Part shown: piece after piece, positions 1 through 9,172 of the stretch
How the letters are laid out: each line of letters begins with the position of its first letter
How positions within the stretch are numbered: position 1 is the stretch's first letter
Source: Shewanella livingstonensis
Lineage (GTDB): Bacteria > Pseudomonadota > Gammaproteobacteria > Enterobacterales > Shewanellaceae
DNA: 64,000 bases
Direction of reading: 5' to 3'
Assembly (NCBI RefSeq): GCF_003855395.1
Contig: NZ_CP034015.1
Location: 3,544,001-3,608,000 of the forward strand
Notes under the pieces: generated by a model
Database searches by the model: none
What the model was told of the DNA's origin: nothing
The model's input: the letters and a program-made list of their open reading frames with translations, nothing else
Position numbers and translations under genes: made by a program

Positions 1-1
1 T

Positions 2-835
2 GATATCGTTCCTAAAGGCGCACCATTATTAGACATCACCAATAAAGAGCAAGGCGCAGGATTAGCAGGAGCGGAAGCGGAACTGGCCAAGGCAGAAGCG
101 CTAAATAGTGAGGCGCAAGCACAATATGCTCGCTTTAAAGCGCTATTTCCAAAAGGGGCAATATCAAAAGGCGCTATGGATGAAGCCACCGCCAAGGCAA
201 AATCGAGCAATCAAGCGGTCAGCGCTGCTCAGGCACAGTTAATTAAAGCAAAAGAGAGCTTAAATTATACCGTCGTCAGTGCACCTTTTAGTGGCAGAAT
301 GACACAACGTTTTGTTGAACAAGGTGAAACCATATCTTACGGCCAAGCGTTATTCTCTGGCTACGATACCGAGCACCTAAGAGCAGTATTTCAGGTACCA
401 CAACAAGATGTTACTCAGCTGCAACAACAAGCACAAGTATCGATTCAACTGCCAAACGGTAATGACATTACTGCAAATGATATTAACGTTTACCAGTTTG
501 CAGACCCACTTACTCACCAACATCAAGTACGAGTTAATCTTGACGCCAGTAGTTTAGAAAATGTCATCGTGGGTCAATGGGCTAAAGTAAGCGTTAACTT
601 TCCCGCCCGAGCCAGCTTGATAATCCCATTATCGGCCGTACATCAAGTTAGTGACTTAACCTCTGTGTATCGCAAAAATGACCATAAGATAGTATTAAAC
701 CAAGTCCGAATTGGCCGAATAGATCGTCAACAAAATACTGCAGAAGTATTATCCGGTCTTATGGAAGGTGATGAAATAGTTATTGATGCAGGGCGTTATT
801 TAATCATTACCTCTGCAGAAAAAACTCAGGAGTAG
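2..835 (+). CDS. RND efflux periplasmic adaptor (HlyD/MFP family), 5' truncated by window edge
   Basis: The reading frame is open from the first bases of the window, so the true start lies outside it; the ATG at 176 is internal. What remains is the second half of a membrane fusion protein: an alanine/glutamate-rich alpha-hairpin (upstream of about 240), then the returning lipoyl-like strand with the family-typical VSAPFSGRM, then beta-barrel and membrane-proximal domains ending in a GLMEGDEIVIDAGRYL segment. Such adaptors link an inner-membrane RND pump to an outer-membrane channel. The stop is 5 bp before the pump gene, so the two are surely cotranscribed. The substrate cannot be read from the sequence. 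Confidence 0.9.
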   Translation, partial: DIVPKGAPLLDITNKEQGAGLAGAEAELAKAEALNSEAQAQYARFKALFPKGAISKGAMDEATAKAKSSNQAVSAAQAQLIKAKESLNYTVVSAPFSGRMTQRFVEQGETISYGQALFSGYDTEHLRAVFQVPQQDVTQLQQQAQVSIQLPNGNDITANDINVYQFADPLTHQHQVRVNLDASSLENVIVGQWAKVSVNFPARASLIIPLSAVHQVSDLTSVYRKNDHKIVLNQVRIGRIDRQQNTAEVLSGLMEGDEIVIDAGRYLIITSAEKTQE

Positions 836-840
836 CCCGA

Positions 841-3800
841 ATGACAACACCTAACGATCCAATTAAGCTCGGCATTTCAGGCTCAATAGCAAAGGCGTTT
901 CAGCAAAGTGCCATCACCCCTTTATTGGCTATTTTAGGCTTATTACTCGGTCTTTTTGCGGTAATTATTACGCCCAAAGAAGAAGAGCCACAAATTGATG
1001 TCACTTTTGCAGATGTGTTTATTCCTTATCCTGGTGCCACGCCGACAGAAGTTGAAAACCAAGTCACCCTGCCAGCAGAACGCATTATTTCTGAAATAAA
1101 AGGCATTGATACCCTTTACTCTTTTTCCCAGCCAGATGGTGCGCTGATTATTACGATTTTTGACGTTGGTGTTCCCCGCGATGAAGCCGTGGTTAATTTG
1201 TATAATCAACTGTATTCAAATCGCGATAAATTTAATCATGCGGCGGGCATTGGCGAGCCATTAATCAAACCCCGAGGCATTGATGACGTACCAATAGTCG
1301 GGTTAACGCTTTGGTCTCAAGACTCAAACATCACCGCAGAGCAGTTAACCTTGGTTGCATCGGGCTTAGAAACCGAACTAAAACGGATACCGGGTACGCG
1401 TGAGATTTATAGCCAAGGTGGCCACGAAATGGTGTTAAATGTGCGAATTGATCCTGTCAAAATGAACAGTTTCGGCGTAACGTTTAACGATATCAGTGCC
1501 GCTTTACAAGATAACAACCAGCTGTCAACACTCGGTTCGATGACACAGTTTAACCAAGAAATAAAACTGCAAACCGGGCAGTTTTTACGTTCACTTGATG
1601 ATGTCAATAATTTGCTAATTAAAGTCAATCAGCCCGAGTCTATAACGGATAGAAGTTCATTTCCCCGTGCAGTGTATTTATCCGATATCGCCAATGTAAG
1701 CCTTAAAAGTGATATTCCAAAACAGCACGTATGGCATGTCACCGATAAAGGAACTTACCCAGCAGTTACTATCGCAATAGGAAAACAGGCCGGCACCAAT
1801 GCTGTCGATATTGCTGATGCAGTGTTAGCTAAAATCGATGCTGTCGATAACGTCCTTATTCCTAATAATATCAATGTCGCTATCTCTCGCAACTACGGTA
1901 AAACGGCTGGCGATAAATCAAACACACTTATTTTTAAATTGATTTTTGCTACCTCGGCAGTGGTCCTGTTAGTGTTATTCACCATGGGAGTTCGAGAGTC
2001 AGCCGTTGTGGGCGTAGCCATTATCATAACCTTGGCCATTACCTTATTTGCATCTTGGGCGTGGGGATTTACCCTCAACCGTATTTCATTATTTGCGCTT
2101 ATTTTCTCCATTGGCATCTTAGTTGATGATGCTATCGTCGTTGTAGAGAACATTCATAGGCATATGGCGATAAGTGATAAACCCATTAGCGAGCTTATCC
2201 CTCATGCCGTAGATGAAGTTGGTGGGCCAACCATATTAGCCACCTTTACCGTTATCGCGGCCCTATTACCAATGGCATTCGTATCAGGGCTGATGGGACC
2301 ATACATGAGCCCTATTCCGATTAATGCCAGTATGGGAATGATTATTTCGTTATTAATCGCCTTTATCATGACCCCATGGTTAAGTAATAAGTTATTAAAA
2401 CCACATAAAAAACCATCTAAATCAAATAATGCCGCCACTAAACTGGGTATAGCCGTAGAAGATGACAATCGATTAACCCGTTTATTTACAAAAATAATGA
2501 GCCCTTTTTTAATTGGCGAGCATGCCTCAAAAGCGCGTAAAGGTTTGGCTTTAAGTATTACATTATTAATTGCCATTGCTATTGCCTTGCCGGTGATGCA
2601 AGCGGTGATATTGAAAATGCTGCCATTTGATAATAAGTCAGAGTTTCAAGTGATGGTCGATATGCCAGAAGGCACGCCAGTAGAGCAAACTCAAAGAGTA
2701 CTGCAAGATCTCAGTCAATATCTCACCACGGTTGAAGAAATTGAACATTTACAGTTATACGCAGGAACTCATGCTCCGATGAATTTTAATGGTTTAGTTC
2801 GACATTATTTTTTACGCAGCAGCCAAGAGTTAGGTGAGATCCAAGTCAACCTGGTGGATAAGAAACATCGCGACCGCGACAGTCACACCATTGCATCATC
2901 TGTACGTGAGCCATTACAACAAATTGGCTTGCGCTATAACGCGAATATTAAGATTGTTGAAGTCCCTCCTGGACCACCTGTTTGGTCACCCATCGTTGCT
3001 GAGGTTTATGCGCCTAACACCGAGTTACGTGAACAAGCAGCCAATGACTTATTGCAACGTTTCAGAGATACCGAATACGTTGTTGATATGGATATATATT
3101 TGCCTGCACAACAACAAAAGTGGCAAGTGATTATTGACCGCAATAAAGCCAGCCTGTTAGGGATTTCATACACCAGAATCGTCGATACGATTAGCACTGC
3201 TGTTGACGGTAAGGATGTGAGTTATTTACATCAAGCGCAATTAGCGCATCCCACACCGATTAGAGTACAACTCGATGAAGCGGCAAAAGTAGACTTAACG
3301 CAAGTGCTGTTATTACGCCTACCAACACAATGGGGTAAAACAGTGCAATTAACAGAACTTGTTACGATAAAACAGCAAGTTATTGATGCGCCAATCATCC
3401 ACAAAAATATGGTTCCCATGATCATGGTGATTGCCGATATGGCAGGGCCAACAGGCAGCCCTCTGTATGGTATGTTTGATATGGTGAGCCAAATTAATCA
3501 GCAAAATGAACAAGGTGACTCAAGTTATCCGATTCAGCAAAATCTGGTTAATCAGCCAGACGGATTAACTGACGTATCTATCTTATGGGATGGTGAATGG
3601 AAAATCACTTATGAAACCTTCCGCGATATGGGCATTGCGTATGCGGTAGGTATGATTGCGATTTACTTACTGGTAGTAGGTCAATTTAAATCTTATATCG
3701 TACCGTTAATTATTATGGCGCCCATTCCGTTAACCATCATTGGTGTTATGCCAGGACATGCTTTGTTAGGCGCTCAATTCACGGCCCCATCGATGATAGG

Positions 3801-4101
3801 CATGATTGCACTGGCGGGCATTATTGTCCGGAACTCTATTTTACTGGTAGATTTTATTAATCAACAAACAGCTGCAGGCGTGCCACTAGAGCAAGCGGTT
3901 ATTCATTCAGGCGCAGTACGAGCAAAGCCAATTATGTTAACAGCATTAGCGGCGATAATTGGCGCATTATTCATTATTGATGACCCTATTTTTAACGGCT
4001 TAGCCATCAGTTTAATATTTGGGATTTTTATCTCAACAATTCTAACCTTAGTAGTGATTCCGGTGTTGTATTTTTCAGTGATGAAACATAAACATCTGTA
4101 A
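841..4101 (+). CDS. RND-family efflux pump permease (AcrB/MdtB-like)
   Basis: A 1086-residue inner-membrane proton-driven efflux pump, the usual length for the family. The N-terminal helix (about residues 25-45) is followed by the first porter domain with FIPYPGATPTEVENQV. The first helix bundle carries GILVDDAIVVVEN with the adjacent aspartates D429/D430 expected in TM4 for proton relay. A second porter domain and a second bundle follow, with GIIVRNSILLVDF near the C terminus. It lies directly behind its adaptor gene and ahead of a DUF2892 protein and an exported rhodanese, an arrangement that may point to sulfur- or thiol-related stress. That link is inference; no substrate is evident. Confidence 0.93.
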   Translation: MTTPNDPIKLGISGSIAKAFQQSAITPLLAILGLLLGLFAVIITPKEEEPQIDVTFADVFIPYPGATPTEVENQVTLPAERIISEIKGIDTLYSFSQPDGALIITIFDVGVPRDEAVVNLYNQLYSNRDKFNHAAGIGEPLIKPRGIDDVPIVGLTLWSQDSNITAEQLTLVASGLETELKRIPGTREIYSQGGHEMVLNVRIDPVKMNSFGVTFNDISAALQDNNQLSTLGSMTQFNQEIKLQTGQFLRSLDDVNNLLIKVNQPESITDRSSFPRAVYLSDIANVSLKSDIPKQHVWHVTDKGTYPAVTIAIGKQAGTNAVDIADAVLAKIDAVDNVLIPNNINVAISRNYGKTAGDKSNTLIFKLIFATSAVVLLVLFTMGVRESAVVGVAIIITLAITLFASWAWGFTLNRISLFALIFSIGILVDDAIVVVENIHRHMAISDKPISELIPHAVDEVGGPTILATFTVIAALLPMAFVSGLMGPYMSPIPINASMGMIISLLIAFIMTPWLSNKLLKPHKKPSKSNNAATKLGIAVEDDNRLTRLFTKIMSPFLIGEHASKARKGLALSITLLIAIAIALPVMQAVILKMLPFDNKSEFQVMVDMPEGTPVEQTQRVLQDLSQYLTTVEEIEHLQLYAGTHAPMNFNGLVRHYFLRSSQELGEIQVNLVDKKHRDRDSHTIASSVREPLQQIGLRYNANIKIVEVPPGPPVWSPIVAEVYAPNTELREQAANDLLQRFRDTEYVVDMDIYLPAQQQKWQVIIDRNKASLLGISYTRIVDTISTAVDGKDVSYLHQAQLAHPTPIRVQLDEAAKVDLTQVLLLRLPTQWGKTVQLTELVTIKQQVIDAPIIHKNMVPMIMVIADMAGPTGSPLYGMFDMVSQINQQNEQGDSSYPIQQNLVNQPDGLTDVSILWDGEWKITYETFRDMGIAYAVGMIAIYLLVVGQFKSYIVPLIIMAPIPLTIIGVMPGHALLGAQFTAPSMIGMIALAGIIVRNSILLVDFINQQTAAGVPLEQAVIHSGAVRAKPIMLTALAAIIGALFIIDDPIFNGLAISLIFGIFISTILTLVVIPVLYFSVMKHKHL

Positions 4102-4142
4102 ATAGTATTATTAACTGGGCAATGCCCAATAAGGAGCAAAAC

Positions 4143-4355
4143 ATGTCATTAGAAAGAAGTATTATTGCCTTTGGCGGCTTTATGGTTTTACTATCAATAG
4201 TGTTAACCGCAACAGTAAGCCCACATTTTGTCTGGCTAACTGTATTTGTAGGCGCTAATCTATTTCAAAGTGCATTCACCGGCTTTTGCCCTGCTGCGAT
4301 GGTAATGAAAAAATTAGGCATCAAAACGGCAGCAGAAATAGCCTTAAGTAAATAA
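4143..4355 (+). CDS. DUF2892 (YgaP-type) small inner-membrane protein
   Basis: A 70-residue protein with two predicted membrane helices (about residues 8-28 and 32-50) and the GFCPA motif at the end of the second, followed by MKKLG. This matches the DUF2892 family, which is the membrane part of rhodanese protein YgaP. I chose the ATG at 4143 over the upstream in-frame start at 4122 because AAGGAG at 4131-4136 is correctly spaced for it. The next gene is a rhodanese, so the two YgaP modules are encoded here as separate neighbouring proteins. Function is unproven. Confidence 0.85.
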   Translation: MSLERSIIAFGGFMVLLSIVLTATVSPHFVWLTVFVGANLFQSAFTGFCPAAMVMKKLGIKTAAEIALSK

Positions 4356-4368
4356 CAAGGAAATTATC

Positions 4369-4746
4369 GTGTTTAAAAAATCTATGCTGTTGTCTGTTCA
4401 ATCTATTTTGGCGCTATTGGTTTTATTAACGGCATCATTAATGCCTACGTGGGCAGCAGAACAAAATGCCAGTGTTGCATGGGAAAAAATAGACCGCGGT
4501 GTGATGTTAATCGATGTGCGCACTGCCGAAGAGTTTGCTGCGGGACATATTGACGGTGCAATTAATATCCCATTCGAGAACATTGTATCTGAGTTAGCAA
4601 AACGTAATATCACTAAAGACTCTGAAGTGGTCCTATATTGTCGCAGCGGTAACCGTAGTGGTGTAGCACAGGAATCATTAGTTAAACAAGGTTACAGCAA
4701 CACGTATAATGCAGGTGGTTTTGATAATATAATATCAGCACGATAA
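4369..4746 (+). CDS. Exported single-domain rhodanese-like protein
   Basis: It uses a GTG start with AAGGAAA just upstream, 13 bp after the DUF2892 gene. The first ~29 residues form a signal peptide (KK, hydrophobic core, cleavage near TWAA), so the domain should be periplasmic. The rhodanese fold is recognisable by LIDVRTAEEFAAGHIDGAINIPF and the active loop CRSGNRSG with the persulfide-forming cysteine C91. Rhodanese domains carry sulfane sulfur on this cysteine. It is the last gene of the RND operon and is followed by a strong terminator. Substrate and partner are unknown; cooperation with the DUF2892 protein is inferred from YgaP. Confidence 0.88.
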   Translation: MFKKSMLLSVQSILALLVLLTASLMPTWAAEQNASVAWEKIDRGVMLIDVRTAEEFAAGHIDGAINIPFENIVSELAKRNITKDSEVVLYCRSGNRSGVAQESLVKQGYSNTYNAGGFDNIISAR

Positions 4747-4754
4747 TCTTTCAA

Positions 4755-4796
4755 AAAATAAAATCACAGGCTTAAGTTTGTGATTTTATTTTAATA
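4755..4796 (+). terminator. Rho-independent terminator of the RND operon
   Basis: A perfect 14-bp inverted repeat (4755-4768 with 4779-4792) with a 10-nt loop, A-rich on the left and T-rich on the right, starts 9 bp after the rhodanese stop. Confidence 0.85.
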
Positions 4797-5211
4797 ACTC
4801 AACAGTTCAAAAATCAACCACTTCATTGTCGCTAAGGCATTATCCCATTTTAATATCGTTCATCCGCCCTTCGTAAACGATTACTTACACTCAGCATTAG
4901 CTAATTATTTATTAGCATAAACAACTTCATTTATTCACTTCCATGTTAAGCGCTTACATTTTGTTAACCCGGCTAAACATAACCAAATAAGGTTCGTAGC
5001 ACCAACTCCGCATCGACTTTAAATTCACAAATAAAACATAAAAATTCACTTAAGTATCATAAAAAGTACTTGTACACCTAAAGGGTCGATTAACAATCTA
5101 TTTACATTATATAAAAATATGGTTACCTTTTAATCAGATAGGCAAAATAAGCTTATCATAATACATAATTATGAAAGACATTACGTCACCCTGAATAACA
5201 TGGAAGATAAT
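4797..5211. other. Intergenic region upstream of the subtilase
   Basis: About 415 bp of AT-rich DNA with no convincing ORF, RNA or repeat. It must hold the subtilase promoter, but I cannot pick a unique -35/-10 pair. Confidence 0.5.
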
Positions 5212-7659
5212 ATGAAAAAGCATAAAAACCCAGCTGTCGTGCTTAGCATGACAGCTCTGGCCTTAGCCATTTCAACTCAAGTCAATGCAGCTCCTACTCC
5301 TTTTCAGCTGTCTGCAACCAACCAACAAATAGAACAACAATCTCCGTTGCCTAAACGTTATATCGTTAAATTTAGAAATGATAACGCAGCGCAAACCTTC
5401 AGTAGTAGTTCTGCAATACAAAATATCGATGTTGAATCAGAGACAAATAGTATGTCTTATGAGCCTCGCTCAAATGAAATATTCAGCCAATTTCGTGCCT
5501 TGAACAGCGTAAAAGCACGAGAAATGAAACGTGTTGGTCGCAGCAATAGTTACTCAGTAAAACTGGACTCACCTTCTATTAAAGCATTACGTTTACGTCA
5601 AGACGTTGAGTATGTAGAGGAAGATTTACCCCGTAGACTGCTCGCAGAAACAACACCTTGGGGACAAACTTTTGTTGGCGCAACAGTACTGAGCGACAGC
5701 CAAGCGGGTAATCGCACAATTTGTATTATTGACTCTGGTTACGACCGTAGCCATAACGATTTAAATGCAAACAACGTCACAGGAACCAATAACTCAGGTA
5801 CTGGTAACTGGTATCAGCCAGGTAACAACAATGCCCATGGAACTCATGTGGCAGGTACTATTGCAGCTATTGCAAATAATGAGGGTGTGGTCGGGGTTAT
5901 GCCTAACCAGAATGCCAATATTCATGTGGTAAAAGTGTTTAACGAAGCAGGATGGGGCTACTCATCATCACTGGTAGCCGCTATCGATACTTGTGTTAAT
6001 TCAGGTGGTGCAAATGTAGTGACCATGAGTTTGGGGGGCAGTGGTTCAACCACAACCGAGCGCAATGCATTAAATACTCACTATAACAATGGTGTGTTAT
6101 TAATTGCAGCAGCAGGTAATGCTGGAGACAGTTCTTATAGCTATCCGGCTTCTTATGACAGTGTCATGTCGGTTGCTGCGGTTGATAGTAACCTCGATCA
6201 TGCCGCATTTTCACAATACACAGACCAAGTTGAGATTTCGGGCCCCGGTGAAGCAATTCTGTCAACGGTGACAGTGGGTGAAGGACGTTTAGCCGATATA
6301 ACTATTGGTGGTCAGTCGTATTTTAATAATGGTGTAGTACCACATAATCGCCTGACAACATCAGGAACCAGTTATGCTCCAGCCCCTATCAATGCTAGTG
6401 CAACAGGTACATTAGCTGAATGTACCGTCAATGGAACCCGTTTTTCATGTGGCAGTATGGCTAATAAGATTTGTCTTGTTGAGCGTGTAGGTAACCAAGG
6501 ATCAAGCTATCCTGAAATTAACGCTGCTAAAGCATGTAAAACCGCAGGGGCTAAAGGTATTATTGTTTACAGTAATACTGCTCTTCCTGGGTTACAAAAT
6601 CCATTCCTAGTCGATGCTAACAGTGAAATTACTGTTCCTTCAATGTCAGTGGATAGAGCAACAGGACTTGCACTTAAAGCTAAGTTAGGTCAATCAACCA
6701 CTGTAAGTAATCAAGGTAACCGAGATTATGAATATTATAATGGTACTTCAATGGCCACACCGCATGTTTCAGGAGTTGCCACATTAGTATGGAGTTACCA
6801 TCCTGAATGTAGCGCAAGCCAAGTTCGTGCTGCACTTAACGCCACTGCAGATGACTTGAGCATTGCAGGCCGCGATAACCAAACAGGTTTCGGGATGGTG
6901 AATGCAACAGCAGCAAAGGCTTACCTAGATGAATCATGTACTGGCCCAACAGATCCAGGTACTGGCTCTGGTGACAGCGTACTTGAAAAAGGCGTGGTGA
7001 AAACCGGTTTGGCTGGCGTAAAAAGTGATGAGCTATATTTTTCGTTAGACGTACCTGCTGGCGCAAAAGACTTAAGCTTCACCATGAGTGGCGGTACAGG
7101 CGATGCTGACTTGTATGTGCAATATGGGGCATCACCTACTAGCAGCAGTTACGACTGTCGTCCTTGGAAAAGTGGTAATGCGGAATCTTGTCCCATTGCT
7201 ACACCACAATCTGGTACTTATTATGTAATGGTACAGGGCTATAGTGCCTTTAATAGCGTCAATTTAGTAGCTAACTACAGCGCAAGCAGTACAAGTGGTG
7301 GCAATACAGGTGGCCCAGCTAGTTACAGCAATACTGGTAATTATACGATTCCAGATAATAATACCAGTGGCATTACCAGCCCTATCACCGTTAGCCGTAC
7401 TGGCGATTCAGCAACAGTATCGGTATCTATCGGTATTATTCATACTTATATCGGTGATTTAAAAATCCAGTTAGTGAGTCCTACAGGTCAAACTGTTGTA
7501 CTACATAACAACACTGGTGGTGGAACCGATAACTTAACCAAGACTTATACTGCAAATATGACTGGTGTCGAGTCTAGCGGAGTATGGACATTGAAAGCCG
7601 TTGATAATGCCCGACAAGATACTGGTTATATTGATACTTGGAGTTTAAGCTTTCAGTAA
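5212..7659 (+). CDS. Secreted S8 subtilisin-like serine protease with PA, PPC and P domains
   Basis: An extracellular endopeptidase of 815 residues. Start 5212 is preferred over the in-frame ATG at 5200 because GGAAG at 5202-5206 is well spaced and the protein then opens with a clean signal peptide (MKKHKNPAVV... cut near VNA). An I9-type propeptide follows (PKRYIVKF). The catalytic triad is visible: D174 in IIDSGYD, H209 in HGTHVAG, S513 in GTSMATPH. A PA domain is inserted between His and Ser (about 393-463). C-terminal to the catalytic domain are a PPC domain (about 593-687) and a proprotein-convertase P-type beta domain (about 702-815). It stands alone with its own terminator. A nutritional role is likely but inferred. 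Confidence 0.93.
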   Translation: MKKHKNPAVVLSMTALALAISTQVNAAPTPFQLSATNQQIEQQSPLPKRYIVKFRNDNAAQTFSSSSAIQNIDVESETNSMSYEPRSNEIFSQFRALNSVKAREMKRVGRSNSYSVKLDSPSIKALRLRQDVEYVEEDLPRRLLAETTPWGQTFVGATVLSDSQAGNRTICIIDSGYDRSHNDLNANNVTGTNNSGTGNWYQPGNNNAHGTHVAGTIAAIANNEGVVGVMPNQNANIHVVKVFNEAGWGYSSSLVAAIDTCVNSGGANVVTMSLGGSGSTTTERNALNTHYNNGVLLIAAAGNAGDSSYSYPASYDSVMSVAAVDSNLDHAAFSQYTDQVEISGPGEAILSTVTVGEGRLADITIGGQSYFNNGVVPHNRLTTSGTSYAPAPINASATGTLAECTVNGTRFSCGSMANKICLVERVGNQGSSYPEINAAKACKTAGAKGIIVYSNTALPGLQNPFLVDANSEITVPSMSVDRATGLALKAKLGQSTTVSNQGNRDYEYYNGTSMATPHVSGVATLVWSYHPECSASQVRAALNATADDLSIAGRDNQTGFGMVNATAAKAYLDESCTGPTDPGTGSGDSVLEKGVVKTGLAGVKSDELYFSLDVPAGAKDLSFTMSGGTGDADLYVQYGASPTSSSYDCRPWKSGNAESCPIATPQSGTYYVMVQGYSAFNSVNLVANYSASSTSGGNTGGPASYSNTGNYTIPDNNTSGITSPITVSRTGDSATVSVSIGIIHTYIGDLKIQLVSPTGQTVVLHNNTGGGTDNLTKTYTANMTGVESSGVWTLKAVDNARQDTGYIDTWSLSFQ

Positions 7660-7677
7660 TACTCTGTAGCCAAATAC

Positions 7678-7708
7678 AAAAATAGCCACATAATTGTGGC
7701 TATTTTTT
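7678..7708 (+). terminator. Bidirectional terminator between subtilase and CBS gene
   Basis: A perfect 13-bp inverted repeat (7678-7690 with 7695-7707) with a 4-nt loop, A-rich and T-rich outer flanks. The genes on both sides converge on it. Confidence 0.85.
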
Positions 7709-7734
7709 ATACTTTTATCATGAAATTCTACACA

Positions 7735-8337
7735 TTAAAAATGAGGCTGTGGGGTTTGCAATACCGCTGGCTGCTGAGTATTAGCAATAACCTTAAATAT
7801 TGATGCAAATGAGTTTGGAGTACTAACATCAACAGCAAGCTTTAATCGTCTGGCAATATCATTAGCAGATAATACACCACGGATAGCATGATTTTGACGA
7901 TCAACGACTAAACAATGTTGCTGGCCTGCTGATTGTAATGTCTCAATCACATCACCAATACGAGCATAAGTTAAATCTTCAAAATCAATCGCTTTAAGGT
8001 CTTCTTTAGGGATCATAAAATCAGCAACACTTAAATGATCACGCTGATGCCCAGCTGCGACACGTTTTAATATCTCTTGATTATGTAAAGACTCAAAACT
8101 GATTAAGCCCATGAATTGATCTTTATGATCTATCACTAATTTAAGACGTACATGCGACTTCTGCATTAAGTGTTCAACCTTAACCGCCGATGTGCTCGAT
8201 TCAATAACCATAGGTGTCACTTTCTTAAAATCAGTAAACACGTTTAGGGCAGAAGACAATACAGATATGTCTTCATGAGCTTCAGGTGAAGTTAATTCAT
8301 CAATTTTTTCTACTGGGTATAGGGCTAATTTTTTCAC
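7735..8337 (-). CDS. CBS-domain protein
   Basis: A 200-residue cytoplasmic protein. The start is taken as the GTG at 8337, giving MKKLALYPVEKIDEL, because AAGGA lies 7 nt upstream; the longer in-frame extension to 8373 has no such signal. Two tandem CBS motifs are recognisable, one around VKVEHLMQKSHVRLKLVIDHKDQFMG and one ending QQHCLVVDRQNHAIRGVLSANDIARRL. CBS pairs bind adenosyl nucleotides and regulate partner activity. No catalytic domain is attached and no neighbour suggests a partner, so its role is unknown. Confidence 0.8.
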   Translation of the reverse strand: MKKLALYPVEKIDELTSPEAHEDISVLSSALNVFTDFKKVTPMVIESSTSAVKVEHLMQKSHVRLKLVIDHKDQFMGLISFESLHNQEILKRVAAGHQRDHLSVADFMIPKEDLKAIDFEDLTYARIGDVIETLQSAGQQHCLVVDRQNHAIRGVLSANDIARRLKLAVDVSTPNSFASIFKVIANTQQPAVLQTPQPHF

Positions 8338-8557
8338 AATAACATCCTTAATCAACAACCATCGCAAAACCAAAACACCATAATTATCAAATACTTATAT
8401 ATTTACGTAGTGTTCATTAGATGAATCAATTATCTGCCTGTGTTTTTATTAGTACAAGACCCATTTGATTAAACTTAATTAATTTTCACTAAATTAAGGT
8501 TCAATTCACATTGCTATGAATGAAAGCATGCTAGCTGCTAATATTACGTGATCTCGA

Positions 8558-9094
8558 TCACTTTAAGCTTTCGGGTTCGATTAATACGCTATTATTTGCA
8601 TCAGAAAACCACACTTGCCCTTCGCTGAGACTAACTTGCAATGCCATGTTACGATTAACAAATACTTCCAACTGTTTGATCGCATCTTCAGGGAAATTAA
8701 TTACACTCAAATTATCGTAACGAGCAAAAGCTTGTTGGTTTTGTTGCCACCAAATAGGCACACTCCGGCCACCATAAGTATACAAAATAACTTGTTTTGA
8801 TCGACCACAAGCTTTCCTGAGCCACTTTTCATCTGCTTGGCCAAATTCAACCCAAAGATCGATTTCACCACTCAGACTTTTATCCCAAAGTTCTGCTTCG
8901 TCATCAACGCACAATCCTTTACTGAACACTAATGTTTCCGATGCATTTATGGCAAATGCTAGTAAACGAACCATCATGCGCGTATCCGTTTCGGATGGGT
9001 GCTGGGCTAAAGTAAATTGATGATCGGCATAATAATGACGATCCATATCTGCTATCTGCAAAGAGACTTTAAAAACGGTAGCTTTAGCGGCCAT
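8558..9094 (-). CDS. yaeQ: YaeQ family protein
   Basis: A 178-residue protein resembling YaeQ from the MAAKATVFKVSLQIADMDRHYY opening, the LWDKSLSGEIDLWVEFGQ stretch and the VILYTYGG segment; the length is normal. YaeQ has a PD-(D/E)XK nuclease-like fold, but its biochemical role is not settled. The ATG at 9094 is used because GGA lies 7-8 nt upstream; the in-frame start at 9106 is a TTG without a good ribosome site. It is preceded on the same strand by the terminator of the siroheme gene, so it is probably transcribed separately. Confidence 0.85.
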   Translation of the reverse strand: MAAKATVFKVSLQIADMDRHYYADHQFTLAQHPSETDTRMMVRLLAFAINASETLVFSKGLCVDDEAELWDKSLSGEIDLWVEFGQADEKWLRKACGRSKQVILYTYGGRSVPIWWQQNQQAFARYDNLSVINFPEDAIKQLEVFVNRNMALQVSLSEGQVWFSDANNSVLIEPESLK

Positions 9095-9114
9095 GGAAGA
9101 TTCCAATCAATATA

Positions 9115-9146
9115 AAAAAACCGAGTCTACTACAAAGTAGACTCGG
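9115..9146 (-). terminator. Rho-independent terminator after the siroheme dehydrogenase gene
   Basis: A perfect 10-bp stem (9121-9130 with 9137-9146) with a 6-nt loop; read on the minus strand it is followed by a run of Ts. Confidence 0.85.
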
Positions 9147-9172
9147 CATAATAAAATATCATCTTTAAGGTG

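Noticed and set aside
2202..2576. Minus-strand ORFs inside the RND pump gene, and similar shadows in other long genes
   Set aside because: They lie opposite strongly conserved coding sequence, have no ribosome sites and no recognisable domains.
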